The notes below the pieces were generated by a model, which saw only the letters and a list, made by a program, of their open reading frames with translations, did no database searches and had not been told where the DNA came from. Shown here piece after piece: positions 1 to 7,499 of a stretch of DNA of 8,744 nucleotides. The stretch's first letter is position 1. Every line of letters begins with the position of its first letter. Location of the stretch: the NCBI GenBank assembly GCA_009908535.1, contig JAAAOD010000113.1:1-8744 (forward strand), read 5' to 3'. Both the position numbers and the translations under genes were made by a program. Origin of the DNA: Verrucomicrobiota bacterium. Lineage in GTDB: Bacteria; Verrucomicrobiota; Verrucomicrobiia; Opitutales; Oceanipulchritudinaceae.

Positions 1-77
1 TGGAAACGACGGATCCGCCGCAGGCGAAGGTAGAAAATGGCGCAGAGGCCGATCGCGAGGACCAGAAGAAGCTGCAA
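1..77 (-). CDS. N-terminus of a membrane protein, probably the partner sensor histidine kinase (partial)
   Basis: Only the first 25 residues are in the window; the gene runs off the left edge. I chose a TTG start at 77-75 because a GGAGG ribosome-binding site sits 8 nt upstream, directly after the response-regulator stop, and no ATG or GTG is available in that frame. The peptide is a single hydrophobic segment (LQLLLVLAIGLCAIFYL) followed by basic residues (RLRRIRR), the usual start of a PhoR-like membrane kinase. The gene lies 13 nt downstream of an OmpR-family regulator on the same strand, the normal regulator-kinase arrangement. The kinase call is inference from context, because no catalytic domain is visible. 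Confidence 0.5.
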   Translation of the reverse strand, partial: MQLLLVLAIGLCAIFYLRLRRIRRF

Positions 78-90
78 GGCCCCGTCCTCC

Positions 91-796
91 TCAGTTCGTT
101 ACCGGTTCATTGATGCGGTAGCCGACCCCGCGGACCGTCTCAATGAGGTTCGCGCGGTCATGCAGTTTCTCCCGCAGACGGCGGATGTGCGTGTCGATCG
201 TCCGGGTCTCCGTATCGGTGTCGTAATTCCAGACGTTGACGAGAAGGTTCTCCCGCGACTGCACCCTCCCCTTCCGCTGCATGAGAAGCTTCAGAAGCTT
301 GAACTCCGTCGCCGTCAGGTCGACCACGTTGCCGGAGACGGTCACCGTGTGCATCTCCTCATCGAGAAGGATGTCCCCGACTTCGAGCTGTTTCTGCCCC
401 TCTTCGCTCTCTTTGCGCATACCGCTTGAAGATCAGCCCGATGCGAAGGGCTAACTCCTTGGTATCGAACGGCTTAGCCAAATAATCGTCCGCGCCCGAC
501 TCCAGTCCGCGAATGCGGTCCTCCACCTCCCCGCGCGCCGTCAGGAAGATGATCGGCACCGCGCTCAGCTTGGCGTCGGCGCGAATCATGCGGCAGATTT
601 TCAGCCCGTCCAGTTCGGGCATCATGATATCCAGGACGAAGAGATGCGGATTGAATTCGCGGGCCTTGCCCATGATATGAAGGGGATCGTTGATCACCTC
701 CACTTCATACCCTTCCCGCTTGAGTCGGTAGGAAACAAGCTCGGTGACGTCCGGTTCGTCGTCGACGACGAGGATGCGCTTTCCCGTGGTGGTCAT
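91..796 (-). CDS. OmpR/PhoB-family response regulator, frame-disrupted
   Basis: This is a two-component transcription factor that would be phosphorylated by a sensor kinase and bind promoter DNA. The receiver domain (residues 1-123) shows acidic D12/D13, phospho-acceptor D56 in LFVLDIMMPELDG, T86 and K108 in LAKPF. The C-terminal winged helix shows TATEFKLLKLLM, RENLLVNVW, TRTIDTHIRRLREKL and VRGVGYRI. The halves are in different frames: the receiver frame runs to a stop at 359, and the DNA-binding frame is open from 432 to 91, with an ATG at 420. A TGA at 435-433 in the second frame bounds the shift to 435-359. Removing 4 nt from the AGAGAG tract (407-412) would give a continuous 233-residue protein, normal for the family. 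The start at 796 has no clear Shine-Dalgarno. The regulon is unknown; PhoB- or PhoP-like at best. Confidence 0.9.
407..412 (-). other. Probable frameshift site in the response regulator (AGAGAG tract)
   Basis: On the minus strand, AGAGAG lies where the receiver frame (LIFKRYAQ) must pass to the winged-helix frame (SEEGQKQLEVGD). The shift equals +1 modulo 3. Removing two AG units joins the frames as KRYAQSEEGQKQLEV. A single-base insertion nearby would do the same, so the exact base is not certain. I see no slippery heptamer suggesting programmed frameshifting. Confidence 0.5.
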
Positions 797-863
797 ATTG
801 GCAACGGTTCGGTTACAACCGCCAGCGAAGCACCGGCACGTCTCCGGGGCAATGCCAATTTGC

Positions 864-881
864 GCAACAAGTTTGTGACAA
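864..881 (-). promoter_or_regulatory. Pho-box-like direct repeat upstream of the response regulator
   Basis: On the minus strand, TTGTCAC-AAAC-TTGTTGC forms two 7-mers with an 11-nt period, about 70-85 nt upstream of the regulator start. The geometry and partial sequence resemble the PhoB box (CTGTCAT spaced by 4 nt). The second half matches poorly. It could be an autoregulatory site of an OmpR-family protein, but chance similarity is possible. Confidence 0.22.
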
Positions 882-975
882 CCGTCGCCGCTCCACCGGA
901 GGGCGGCGCGGGCGCCCTGCAGGGTGCCGGAAGCACCCCCGATAATTGCCGGGTTGGCGGCGTGTGTACTTATTT

Positions 976-2891
976 TTAACTACGCTTGCGTCCGGCCCCG
1001 AGGGCGACCATGAGCAGGGTCACATCCGTCGGATTGACGCCGGAAATGCGCCCGGCCTGGCCGAGGTTGGCGGGGCGCATCTCGGCCAGTTTCTGTGCCG
1101 ACTCGGCGCGCAGGCCGGCGACCTCCGCGTAATTGAATCCGGGGGGAATGCGGATCTTCTCGGTTTGGGCCATTCTGGCGATCTGCCGCCGTTCCCGGTC
1201 AAGGTAACCGCGGTAGCGGACGCGGTACAGGATTTCGCGGCGGATTTCCGCTCCCATGGCGGCGAAGGCCTTGGGAAGGCCGTCCTCTCCCCCACCCTTG
1301 CGGATCCAGTCTCCGTAGGTTCCGCCGCTGCGCGTCTCCCGCTCGAGTTTCTCTGCCCATCGCTCCACTTCGCGCTTCTTCTGCTGGATGCGGCGCAGGC
1401 GGTCCTCCGGCAGAAGGCGGCCCGCTTCCGCCGCCGCGGCGAGGCGCAGTTCGGCGGACCCGTGGTTGAAAAGGAGCCGGTGTTCGGCCCGCGAGGTGAA
1501 CATCCGGTACGGTTCGGTCGTTCCTTTTGTGACGAGATCGTCAATGAGAACGCCAATGTAGCCGTCCTCGCGTCCGAGGACGACCGCCGGCTCGCCGCGC
1601 GTTTTCCGCGCCGCGTTCAATCCCGCGAGGAGGCCCTGGGCGGCCGCTTCCTCGTAGCCGGAGGTTCCGTTGATCTGGCCGGCGAAAAAGAGGTTTTCTA
1701 CTTTCTTGGACTCAAGGCTGGCGAAAAGCTGCGTCGGTTGCGCGAAATCATACTCCACCGCATAGGCCGGGCGCAGCATGCGGGCGTTTTCCAGACCGGG
1801 GATGGTCTTCAGCATTGCCTGCTGCACCTCAAAGGGCAGGCTGGTGGAAAGGCCGTTGACGTACCATTCGTCGGTGCTGCGGCCTTCCGGTTCGAGAAAG
1901 AGGCGGTGCTGGGGTTTTTCGTGAAACTTTACGACTTTGTCCTCGATGGAGGGACAGTACAGTAGCGGGGGCCGACGCCCTCGATTTCGCCCGCGTAGAG
2001 AGGTGACAGGTGCAGGTTGTCGTTGATGAGGCGGTGGGTGGCCCCGGTCGTGCAGGTGATCCAGCAGGCGGCGTCGACTTCCCCGGGGAGCCACCCGCCG
2101 CGTTCGCCACCGTTTTTGTGTTCCACGTGGAACATGCGGCGGCGGAATTCTTCCGTGAACCGGAGGCCGTCCTGTTCCACGTGGAACAATGGCGCGTCGG
2201 CGCGGGTGTCGTAAAACGCGAAGAGGGGCGGGGGGCGGTCGCCCCGCTGTTCGGACAGGGCGGAAAAGTCGATGGAACGGCCGAGGAGGCGGCAGGGCGT
2301 GCCCGTCTTGAGGCGCGAGAGCTCGATCCCGGCCTCGACGAAGGAGCTGGAGAGGGTTTTGGCGTTGAAGTCGCCCATGCGGCCGCCCTCGGATTTGGAG
2401 CGCCCCACGTGGAGGAGGGCGCGGAGGAAGGTTCCAGTGGTGACGACGACGGTGCGGGCGGGGAAGGTGAGACCGAGGGAGGTTTCGACCCCGGTGACGC
2501 GTCCGCCCTTGAAGGTCAGGCCGGTGACGAGGGCCTGGAAGACGCTGAGGCCGGGCTGCAGTTCGAGGGCGTGCTTCATGCGGAACTGGTAGGCCTTCTT
2601 GTCGCACTGGGCGCGGCAGGCCTGCACGGCGGGTCCCTTGGAGGCGTTGAGGAGGCGGAACTGGATGGCGGTGAGGTCGGTATTGACGGCCATCTCACCC
2701 CCGAGAGCATCGATTTCGCGCACCATATGCCCCTTGGCGAGACCGCCGATGGCGGGGTTGCAGGCGAGCTGGGCCACGGTATCGAGATTGCCGGTGAGGA
2801 GGAGGGTGCGGGCCCCGGAACGGGCGGCGGCGAGGGCGGCTTCGCAACCGGCGTGGCCGGCGCCGCAGACGATGACATCGTAGGTTTGCAT
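976..2891 (-). CDS. mnmG: tRNA uridine-5-carboxymethylaminomethyl modification enzyme MnmG (GidA), frame-disrupted
   Basis: MnmG is the FAD- and NADH-using partner of MnmE; the complex installs (carboxymethyl)aminomethyl groups on wobble U34 of tRNAs reading split codon boxes. Visible motifs are GAGHAG (residues 10-15, dinucleotide fold), CNPAIGGLAKGHMVREIDALGG (44-65), GQINGTSGYEEAAAQGL, DDLVTKGTTEPYRMFTSRAEHRLL and C-terminal GVNPTDVTLLMV. An exact 5-bp tandem duplication at 1954-1963 splits the frame after RYC (residues 309-311). Without it the protein is 636 residues and reads RYCPSIEDKVVKF, the family consensus. Residues 227-275 form a loop about 37 residues longer than in E. coli (from memory), and two parS sites lie in its DNA. 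The ATG at 2891 starts the Rossmann fold directly and lies 21 nt after mnmE; no clear Shine-Dalgarno is seen. Identification is certain; whether the break is real is not. Confidence 0.95.
1954..1963 (-). repeat. 5-bp tandem duplication that breaks mnmG
   Basis: The plus strand reads ACAGTACAGT. Deleting either five-base copy restores RYCPSIEDKVV across the join with no other change. With it, the N-terminal frame stops at 1929 after a short nonsense tail. Confidence 0.9.
2119..2134. promoter_or_regulatory. parS: parS site (ParB-binding centromere) inside mnmG
   Basis: TGTTCCACGTGGAACA is a perfect 16-bp palindrome. It is identical to the parS form known from Myxococcus and differs from the Bacillus form (TGTTTCACGTGAAACA) at two symmetric bases. 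It encodes MFHVEH (residues 253-258) of MnmG. parS sites nucleate ParB for chromosome segregation and usually lie near oriC, often close to gidA. Confidence 0.85.
2173..2188. promoter_or_regulatory. parS: Second parS site inside mnmG
   Basis: This is an identical copy of TGTTCCACGTGGAACA, 54 bp from the first (start to start). The spacing is 18 codons, so both sites are in the same reading phase; this one encodes LFHVEQ (residues 235-240). Two perfect 16-bp palindromes this close are very unlikely by chance. Confidence 0.85.
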
Positions 2892-2912
2892 TTGTAAAGC
2901 TTTGGAGGGGAA

Positions 2913-4158
2913 TTACTTGCCGATACAAAAAGAGGCAAAGAGCCGGTCCTTCGCGGAGGCGCTCCCGGGCCTCGGCGAGGGCGTCGGCGTGGCGGGCGGA
3001 AACGAGGACGGCCTCGCTGTCGGGGATAAGGAGGCCTTTCTCGATGCTTTGCCGAATGCGTTCGCGGAGTTCGGAGAGGCCGTCGCCGGTGGTGGCGCTG
3101 ACGGATAAATGGGGGAGGGCGGGGGCGAAGGAGGCGTGGGCCCGGGCCTCCGGCAGGTCGCCCTTGTTTTCGAGGACGAGGGCCTGGCGCTCCCGGAGCA
3201 TTTCCTGCACAGCCCCGGGCAGGGTGGGGGAGGGGCGGGTGGCGTCGAGGACGACGAGGAGGAGGTCGGCGTTTTCGATCTGTTCGCGGCTGCGGGCGAT
3301 CCCGGCTTCCTCGAGGGCGTTGGCGGCCTCGTGGAGACCGGCGGTGTCGATAACGCGGAGGAGGTAGGGGCCGATGAGGATGCGCTCCTCGACATAATCG
3401 CGCGTGGTGCCCGGTTCGGCGGAGACGAGGACGCGGTCCTCGCCGGTGAGGGCGTTGAGGAGGCTGGATTTGCCGACGTTGGGTTCGCCGAGGATGACGC
3501 ACTTGATGCCGTCGTGGAGGAGGTCGCTGTAACGGCGGGTGGCGACGAGCCGGTCGATGTCGCGGAGGAGGGCGTCGAGGGAGCGCAGCGGGCCTTCCTC
3601 TTCCTCGGGCGGCAGGTCTTCCTCGGGGAAATCGATATAGGCCTCCGTTTCGGCGGTCAGCTGGAGAAGGCGGTCGACGAGGTTGTCGACCGTACGGCCG
3701 ACCGAGCCGGCGAGCTGCCGCCGCGCGGCCTGCAGGGCCCGGTCGGAGCGGGCCCGGATGAGCTGGAGGACGCCCTCGGCCTGGCTGAGGTCGAGGCAGC
3801 CGTTGAGGAAGGCGCGGCGGGTGAATTCCCCCGCTTCGGCGAGGCGGCAGCCCCGCGCGAGGAGGTCGTCGAGGATCTTGCGCACGAGGTAGGGGTTGCC
3901 GTGTGGGGTGAGCTCGAGGAGCGGTTCTCCCGTGTAGGAGCGGCCTTCCGCGAACCAGGTGAAGAGGAGGTGGTCGAGGAGGATCCCCTCGCGGTCGCGG
4001 TAGGCGGCGAGCGTGGCTTGGCGGGGCGGGGGAGGATCGTCCGCCCCGAAGATCTCCTTGAGCAGCCGCGGAACCTCCGGACCGGAAACGCGAAGCAGGG
4101 CGAGGGCCGCCTCGGCGGCGGCGGTGGCGGGCGCAGCGATGGTATCAGTGGTGGTCAT
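2913..4158 (-). CDS. mnmE: tRNA modification GTPase MnmE (TrmE), with C-terminal deletion and frame change
   Basis: MnmE is the GTPase and folate-binding partner of MnmG in U34 modification. The start at 4158 (MTTTDTIAAPATAAAEAALA) is chosen because DTIAA is the family N-terminus and the upstream in-frame extension is translated spacer repeat. Visible motifs are the N-terminal RVSGP and ELTPHGNPYL, AGEFTRRAFLNGCLDLSQAEGV, G1 GEPNVGKS (224-231), G2 TTRD (251-254), G3 DTAG (271-274), G4 NKGD (331-334) and VSATTGDGL. After LAEARERLREG (about residue 404) the frame continues as nonsense. The true end, DRLFASFCIGK, with the catalytic Cys, is encoded in another frame ending at 2913. About 38 residues normally lie between these points (E. 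coli, from memory), so roughly 113 bp are missing at about 2947-2952. Function would be lost if this is real. It is the first gene of an mnmE-mnmG pair. Confidence 0.93.
2944..2955 (-). other. Deletion junction in mnmE
   Basis: On the minus strand, the frame encoding ...ERLREG meets that encoding KDRLFASFCIGK within GAAGGACCGG. The missing part corresponds to the helical segment carrying the family's ELRLA...LSEITG...DDLL stretch. Loss and frame change occur at the same point, so one deletion of length not divisible by three explains both. Confidence 0.75.
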
Positions 4159-4174
4159 GGTGGTGGTGATGGGA

Positions 4175-4270
4175 TCAACCGCGGAGGGCGCGGAAAACAC
4201 GGAAGGAATGGCGTTGGCGCGGAGGGGAGCGCGGAGCATGGCCTTCTTCGTGTCCTTCGTGGTTTTTTCC
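4175..4270. repeat. Intergenic repeat element with 9-nt-period arms (AACC...GGTT ends)
   Basis: The left arm, from AACCGCGGAGGGCGCGG, has an about 9-nt period (CGCGGAGGG, CGCGGAAAA, CACGGAAGG). The right arm read on the minus strand is AACCACGAAGGACACGAAG, also with a 9-nt period. The arms face each other, and AACC/GGTT mark the ends. I recognise this as a type of dispersed non-coding spacer repeat that yields spurious 'NHEGHEE'-like peptides in several high-GC phyla. It lies in the divergent mnmE/hrpB spacer (4159-4367), where I see no convincing promoter. Confidence 0.6.
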
Positions 4271-4367
4271 ATTCCTCATTTCTTGGAACCATTCCAACGT
4301 CAAGGTCGGGGGCGGATTCGCTTTCCCCTTGCCCCTGCCCGAGCGCTGCGAAGCATGACCGCTCCGC

Positions 4368-6899
4368 ATGGCCGCGCCTCACCGCGAAGATCTTCCCATC
4401 CTCGAGCTGTTTCCGCAACTGGAAGCGGCCTGGCGGCGCTCGCCGGTCGTTCTCGTGAAGGCCCCCACGGGCTCCGGCAAATCGACCCGCCTGCCGCTGC
4501 ACCTGCTGCAGTGGGAGGGCTTTCCCCGTGATCAGCTCCTCGTCGTCCTGCAGCCGCGCCGCGTCGCTGCCCGGCTGCTCGCCCGCTACCTCGCCGGCCT
4601 CCTCGGGGAGCGGCCGGGAGAGACCGTCGGGTACCAGGTCCGCTTTGAGCGGCAGCGGTCGAAGCGAACCCGCCTCCTTTTTGTCACTGAAGGGTTACTT
4701 CTGCGCTGGCTGGCGGGCGGGACGGGGTTGTCGGGGGTGGGGGGGATTCTGTTTGATGAATTCCACGAGCGTCATCTGGAGGGCGACGTGGGGTTGGGGC
4801 TGGCGCTGCGGGCGCAGGAAGCCGGCTGGGGGGGCCGGATTGGAATCCTGTCGGCGACCCTGGAAACGACCGGGCTGCGACGGCTTCTGCCGGAGGCGGA
4901 AGTGCTGGAAAGCGCGGGGCGGAGCTTTTCGGTGGCGACGGAACTGGTGGGCGGACTGGGGGAGGAGCGTCCGGCGGAACGGGTGGTGAAAGCGGTGCGA
5001 AAGGCGCTGCGGGAAGGTCTTGCGGGGGATTACCTCGTTTTCTTGCCGGGCGCCGGGGACATCGAACGGGCGGCGCGCGGTATTCGGGAACTCCGGGAAG
5101 CGAAAGGCTGGGAAGTGCTGCCGCTGTACGGAGCTTTGCCTCCGGAAGCGCAGGACCGGGCGCTGTGCCCGGGGACGGGTCCGCGGATTCTCGTGGCGAC
5201 GAATCTGGCCGAGACCTCGGTCACGCTGCCGGGCATCCGCACGGTCATCGACAGCGGATTGGCGCGGATGCCGGCATACGATCAGCGCCGCGGGGTAAAT
5301 ACCCTTCTCGTGGAGCCCATCAGCCGGGCGAGCGCAGAGCAGCGGGCCGGGCGCGCGGGCCGGGTGGCCCCGGGGACGTGCCTGCGCCTCTGGACGCGGA
5401 GGCGGATCACCTCCGCCGTCCGGAACAGACGCCCCCGGAAATCGAACGGCTCGATCTTGCGGAGATGCGGCTGTTGCTGGCGGTGGCCGGCTGCGGGGAG
5501 GATCTTGCTTTGCCCCAGCCGCCCCCGGATGAGGCCTGGGAACGCGCGGGGAGGGTCCTTCGGGAGCTGGGAGCTGTTGACAAAAAAGGAGTTACGGAAC
5601 TTGGACGGGCGATGGCGCGCCTGCCCCTGCACCCGCGGTACGCCCGTCTCCTGTTGGCGGCGGAGCAGGAGGGCTGCCTTGATGGGATGGCGGCGGCGCT
5701 GGCCCTGCTGGAAGCGGGACCCCTGCGGGAGCGCCGCGTCGACAAGGCCGTCGAACGCCAGTGGGCGGAGTGGACGGCGGCGGCGGAGGGCTTTTCTGAC
5801 CTGCTGCGCGATGTTCTTTTGTGGCAAAAGGCTGCCGCTGCCGAGGAAGGGGTGGGGGACTTCTGCCGCAAATGGCGCTTGCGCGCGGGTTCCGTCCACC
5901 AGGCAAGTCGCGTGTATCGTCAGCTCCGGGGACTGCTCGGGAAGGAAAGCCGGCCGACGGAGGACCTGCCCCGCGCCTTCGCCAGGAGCCTGCTGACGGG
6001 CTTCGCGGACCACCTCGGGCTGCGGCGTCGCGGAACGCGGAGCTGCCTCTTATGCCATGGGCGGCGCGGCGAGGTGGAGGCCGAGACCGTCGTCGACGGG
6101 GAAGGCCTTTTCCTTGCCCTCGATCTGGAGGAGCGGGCGGTCCGCGGCGAGGTCAAGGTCCGCGCCGCCGGCCTGACCCGCGTGGAAGAAGGCTGGCTGG
6201 AGGAGTTGTTTCCCGGCGAGGCAGCTGTGGAGGAATGCGAGGTGCTGGATGCGGAGCGACGCGCCATTGTGCGCCGGCGGCGCAGAAGCTTCCGTGGATT
6301 GCTTCTGCGGGACGAAGAGAGCGGCGAACCTGATCCCGCCAGGGCCGCCACTCTGCTGGCCGAGGGCCTGCACCGCCATGGATGGCCCTTGAAGAAGTGG
6401 GATGCGGCGGCGGAAACCTGGTTGCGCAGGGCCGACCTGCTGGCCCGCCTGTTCCCCGAGTGGAATTTGTCACCGATCAGGGAAGAAGACCGGCTGTTGC
6501 TCCTTGAACAGATCTGCGAGGGCGCCATCCGCTATAAGGAGGTCAAGGACCGCCCCGTCATGCCGGTTCTCCGGGCATGGTTGCCGAGCGGGATGGAGGC
6601 GGTCATGGACCGGCTCCTGCCGGAGCGTTTCCCCCTTCCCGGAACGCGGGGCCTCAAGTTGCGCTACGAGGAGGACGGGACGGTCGTGCTGCCTGCGCGC
6701 GCGCATCCAGCAACTGTACGACGTTCCCGGCAAAAGCCTGACCGTCGGCGACGGACGCCTGTCCCTGCGACTGGAAATCCTCGCCCCGAACCAGCGTCCG
6801 GTGCACATCACCGACGACCTCGACGGTTTCTGGGAGGGCGCCTATCCGCAAATCCGCAAGGACCTCTTCGGACGCTACCCCAAGCATGAGTGGCGGTAG
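4368..6899 (+). CDS. hrpB: ATP-dependent RNA helicase HrpB, disrupted by two frameshifts
   Basis: HrpB is a DEAH-type superfamily 2 helicase; its cellular role is poorly known in most bacteria. Visible motifs are Walker A APTGSGKST (32-40), LQPRRVAARLLA (61-72), DEFHER (130-135, the DEFH form typical of HrpB), SAT (162-164), ATNLAETSVTLPGI and motif VI QRAGRAGR (325-332). The C-terminal HrpB domain includes RIQQLYDV, RPVHITDDLDGFW and YPQIRKDLFGRYPKHEW. The sequence passes through three frames. Removing CG at 5395-5398 gives LRLWTEADHLRRPEQTPPEI, and removing GCGC at 6695-6704 gives VVLPARIQQLYDV. After both corrections the protein is 841 residues, normal for HrpB. The ATG at 4368 is the first start in frame near the conserved LPILELFPQLEAA; no Shine-Dalgarno is evident. 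It diverges from mnmE and converges on pyrH. Confidence 0.93.
5395..5398 (+). other. Frameshift 1 in hrpB (CGCG, extra CG)
   Basis: The reading TGG ACG CGG AGG gives WTRR and then nonsense. Dropping one CG gives TGG ACG GAG GCG GAT CAC (WTEADH), the usual HrpB text before the RxPExTPPEI segment, which is present in the new frame. Confidence 0.75.
6695..6704 (+). other. Frameshift 2 in hrpB ((GC)5 tract)
   Basis: Five GC units lie between CCT and ATCCAG. The upstream frame reads LPARAHPATV (nonsense after PAR); the downstream frame reads ARIQQLYDVPGK. Three GC units (two fewer) would give LPARIQQLYD, matching the family RIQEL motif; six would also restore the frame. Confidence 0.7.
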
Positions 6900-6927
6900 T
6901 AGGTGGGGTCGCTGTAGAAGCCGGTCC

Positions 6928-7179
6928 GGAGGGAAGCGCTGCCGCGCTTCCGCGGAGGTCTCTGCGTCTGGAGGGAAGCGCTGCCGCGCTTCCGCGGAGG
7001 TCTCTGCGCCTGGAGGGAAGCGCTGCCGCGCTTCCGCGGAGGTCTCTGCGTCTGGAGGGAAGCGCTGCCGCGCTTCCGCTGAGGTCTCCGCGCCTGGAGG
7101 GAAGCGCTGCCGCGTTTCCGCGGAGGTTTCTGCGCCCGGAGGGAAGCGCTGCCGCGCCTCCGCGGAGGTTTTGTCCTTC
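6928..7179. repeat. Six tandem 42-bp units, each with an 8-bp hairpin
   Basis: Units begin with GGAGGGAAGC at 6928, 6970, 7012, 7054, 7096 and 7138. Each of the first three contains the perfect inverted repeat GGAAGCGC-TGCC-GCGCTTCC followed by CGCGGAGG. Unit 4 changes the CGCGGAGG tail (CGCTGAGG). Unit 5 (GCGTTTCC) and unit 6 (GCGCCTCC) each carry one arm change. The 42-bp length keeps frames open on both strands, so long repetitive open frames appear by arithmetic; none has a start signal or known domain. The array starts about 28 bp after the hrpB stop. Confidence 0.9.
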
Positions 7180-7240
7180 ACTGCCCTCCGGTCGGCGGGT
7201 CACCCCCGGACTCGCTTCCCCGGATCCTCCGGGCTTTGGC

Positions 7241-7350
7241 TAAAGGGCCTCGCCTTGCGCTGGGTCCGCCAGGAAAGGACGACTTCGGCTACCTTTTAGG
7301 CGACGGTCCAAAGTCTGACGACTTCGGCTACCCTAACGACGGGCCCTTTA
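7241..7350. repeat. 110-bp element bounded by 9-bp inverted repeats, copy 1
   Basis: It starts TAAAGGGCC and ends GGCCCTTTA, perfect inverted repeats. It contains two direct copies of GACGACTTCGGCTACC (7278-7293 and 7317-7332) and a small hairpin AAGTC-TGAC-GACTT. It has no coding potential I can support. It could be a miniature inverted-repeat element or an extended stem acting at the hrpB/pyrH ends. Confidence 0.55.
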
Positions 7351-7404
7351 CTCCACCAGCGTCCCGATGGCCTCGCGGAGGACGGCGCGGCGGATGCTGT
7401 CCTT
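7348..7404 (-). pseudogene. pyrH 3'-end fragment (18 codons plus stop) in the duplication
   Basis: On the minus strand this encodes KDSIRRAVLREAIGTLVE and a stop, identical in DNA to the end of pyrH. It has no start and is interrupted upstream by the duplication junction, so it is a by-product of the duplication and not a gene. Confidence 0.9.
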
Positions 7405-7499
7405 TGCGCTGCCGCGCTTCCGCGGAGGTTTTGTCCTTCGCTGCCCTCCGGTCGGCGGGTCACCCCGGACTCGCTTCCCCGGATCCTCCGGGCTTTGGA

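Noticed and set aside
922..938. Hairpin GGGTGC-CGGAA-GCACCC downstream of mnmG as an intrinsic terminator
   Set aside because: Short stem with no T-run on either strand; not enough to call.
797..975. Origin of replication or DnaA boxes near mnmG
   Set aside because: No TTATCCACA-like boxes or AT-rich unwinding element; only short palindromes such as TTGCGCAA.
946..1965. Plus-strand open frame of 339 residues opposite the mnmG C-terminal part
   Set aside because: Antisense to unmistakable MnmG sequence; no recognisable domain.
2401..2416. Third CACGTG-centred site in mnmG resembling parS
   Set aside because: Only the central CCACGTGGA and few flanking bases match; the conserved GTT/AAC arms are absent.
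4158..4272. Longer MnmE start at 4272 (38 extra residues)
   Set aside because: The extension is translated spacer repeat (MEKTTKDTKKA...), and the family N-terminus DTIAA begins just after the Met at 4158.
2010..4458. Long plus-strand open frames opposite mnmG and mnmE (about 295 and 449 residues)
   Set aside because: They are low-complexity Gly/Glu/Ala-rich shadows of the real minus-strand genes, caused by high GC codon bias.
6928..7179. CRISPR array
   Set aside because: Units are contiguous 42-bp copies with no variable spacers, and no cas genes are present.
6654..7299. Repetitive proteins on both strands across the 42-bp array (e.g. SAEARQRFPP repeats)
   Set aside because: Unit length is a multiple of three, so open frames arise automatically; no start signal, and they overlap hrpB or the hairpin repeats.
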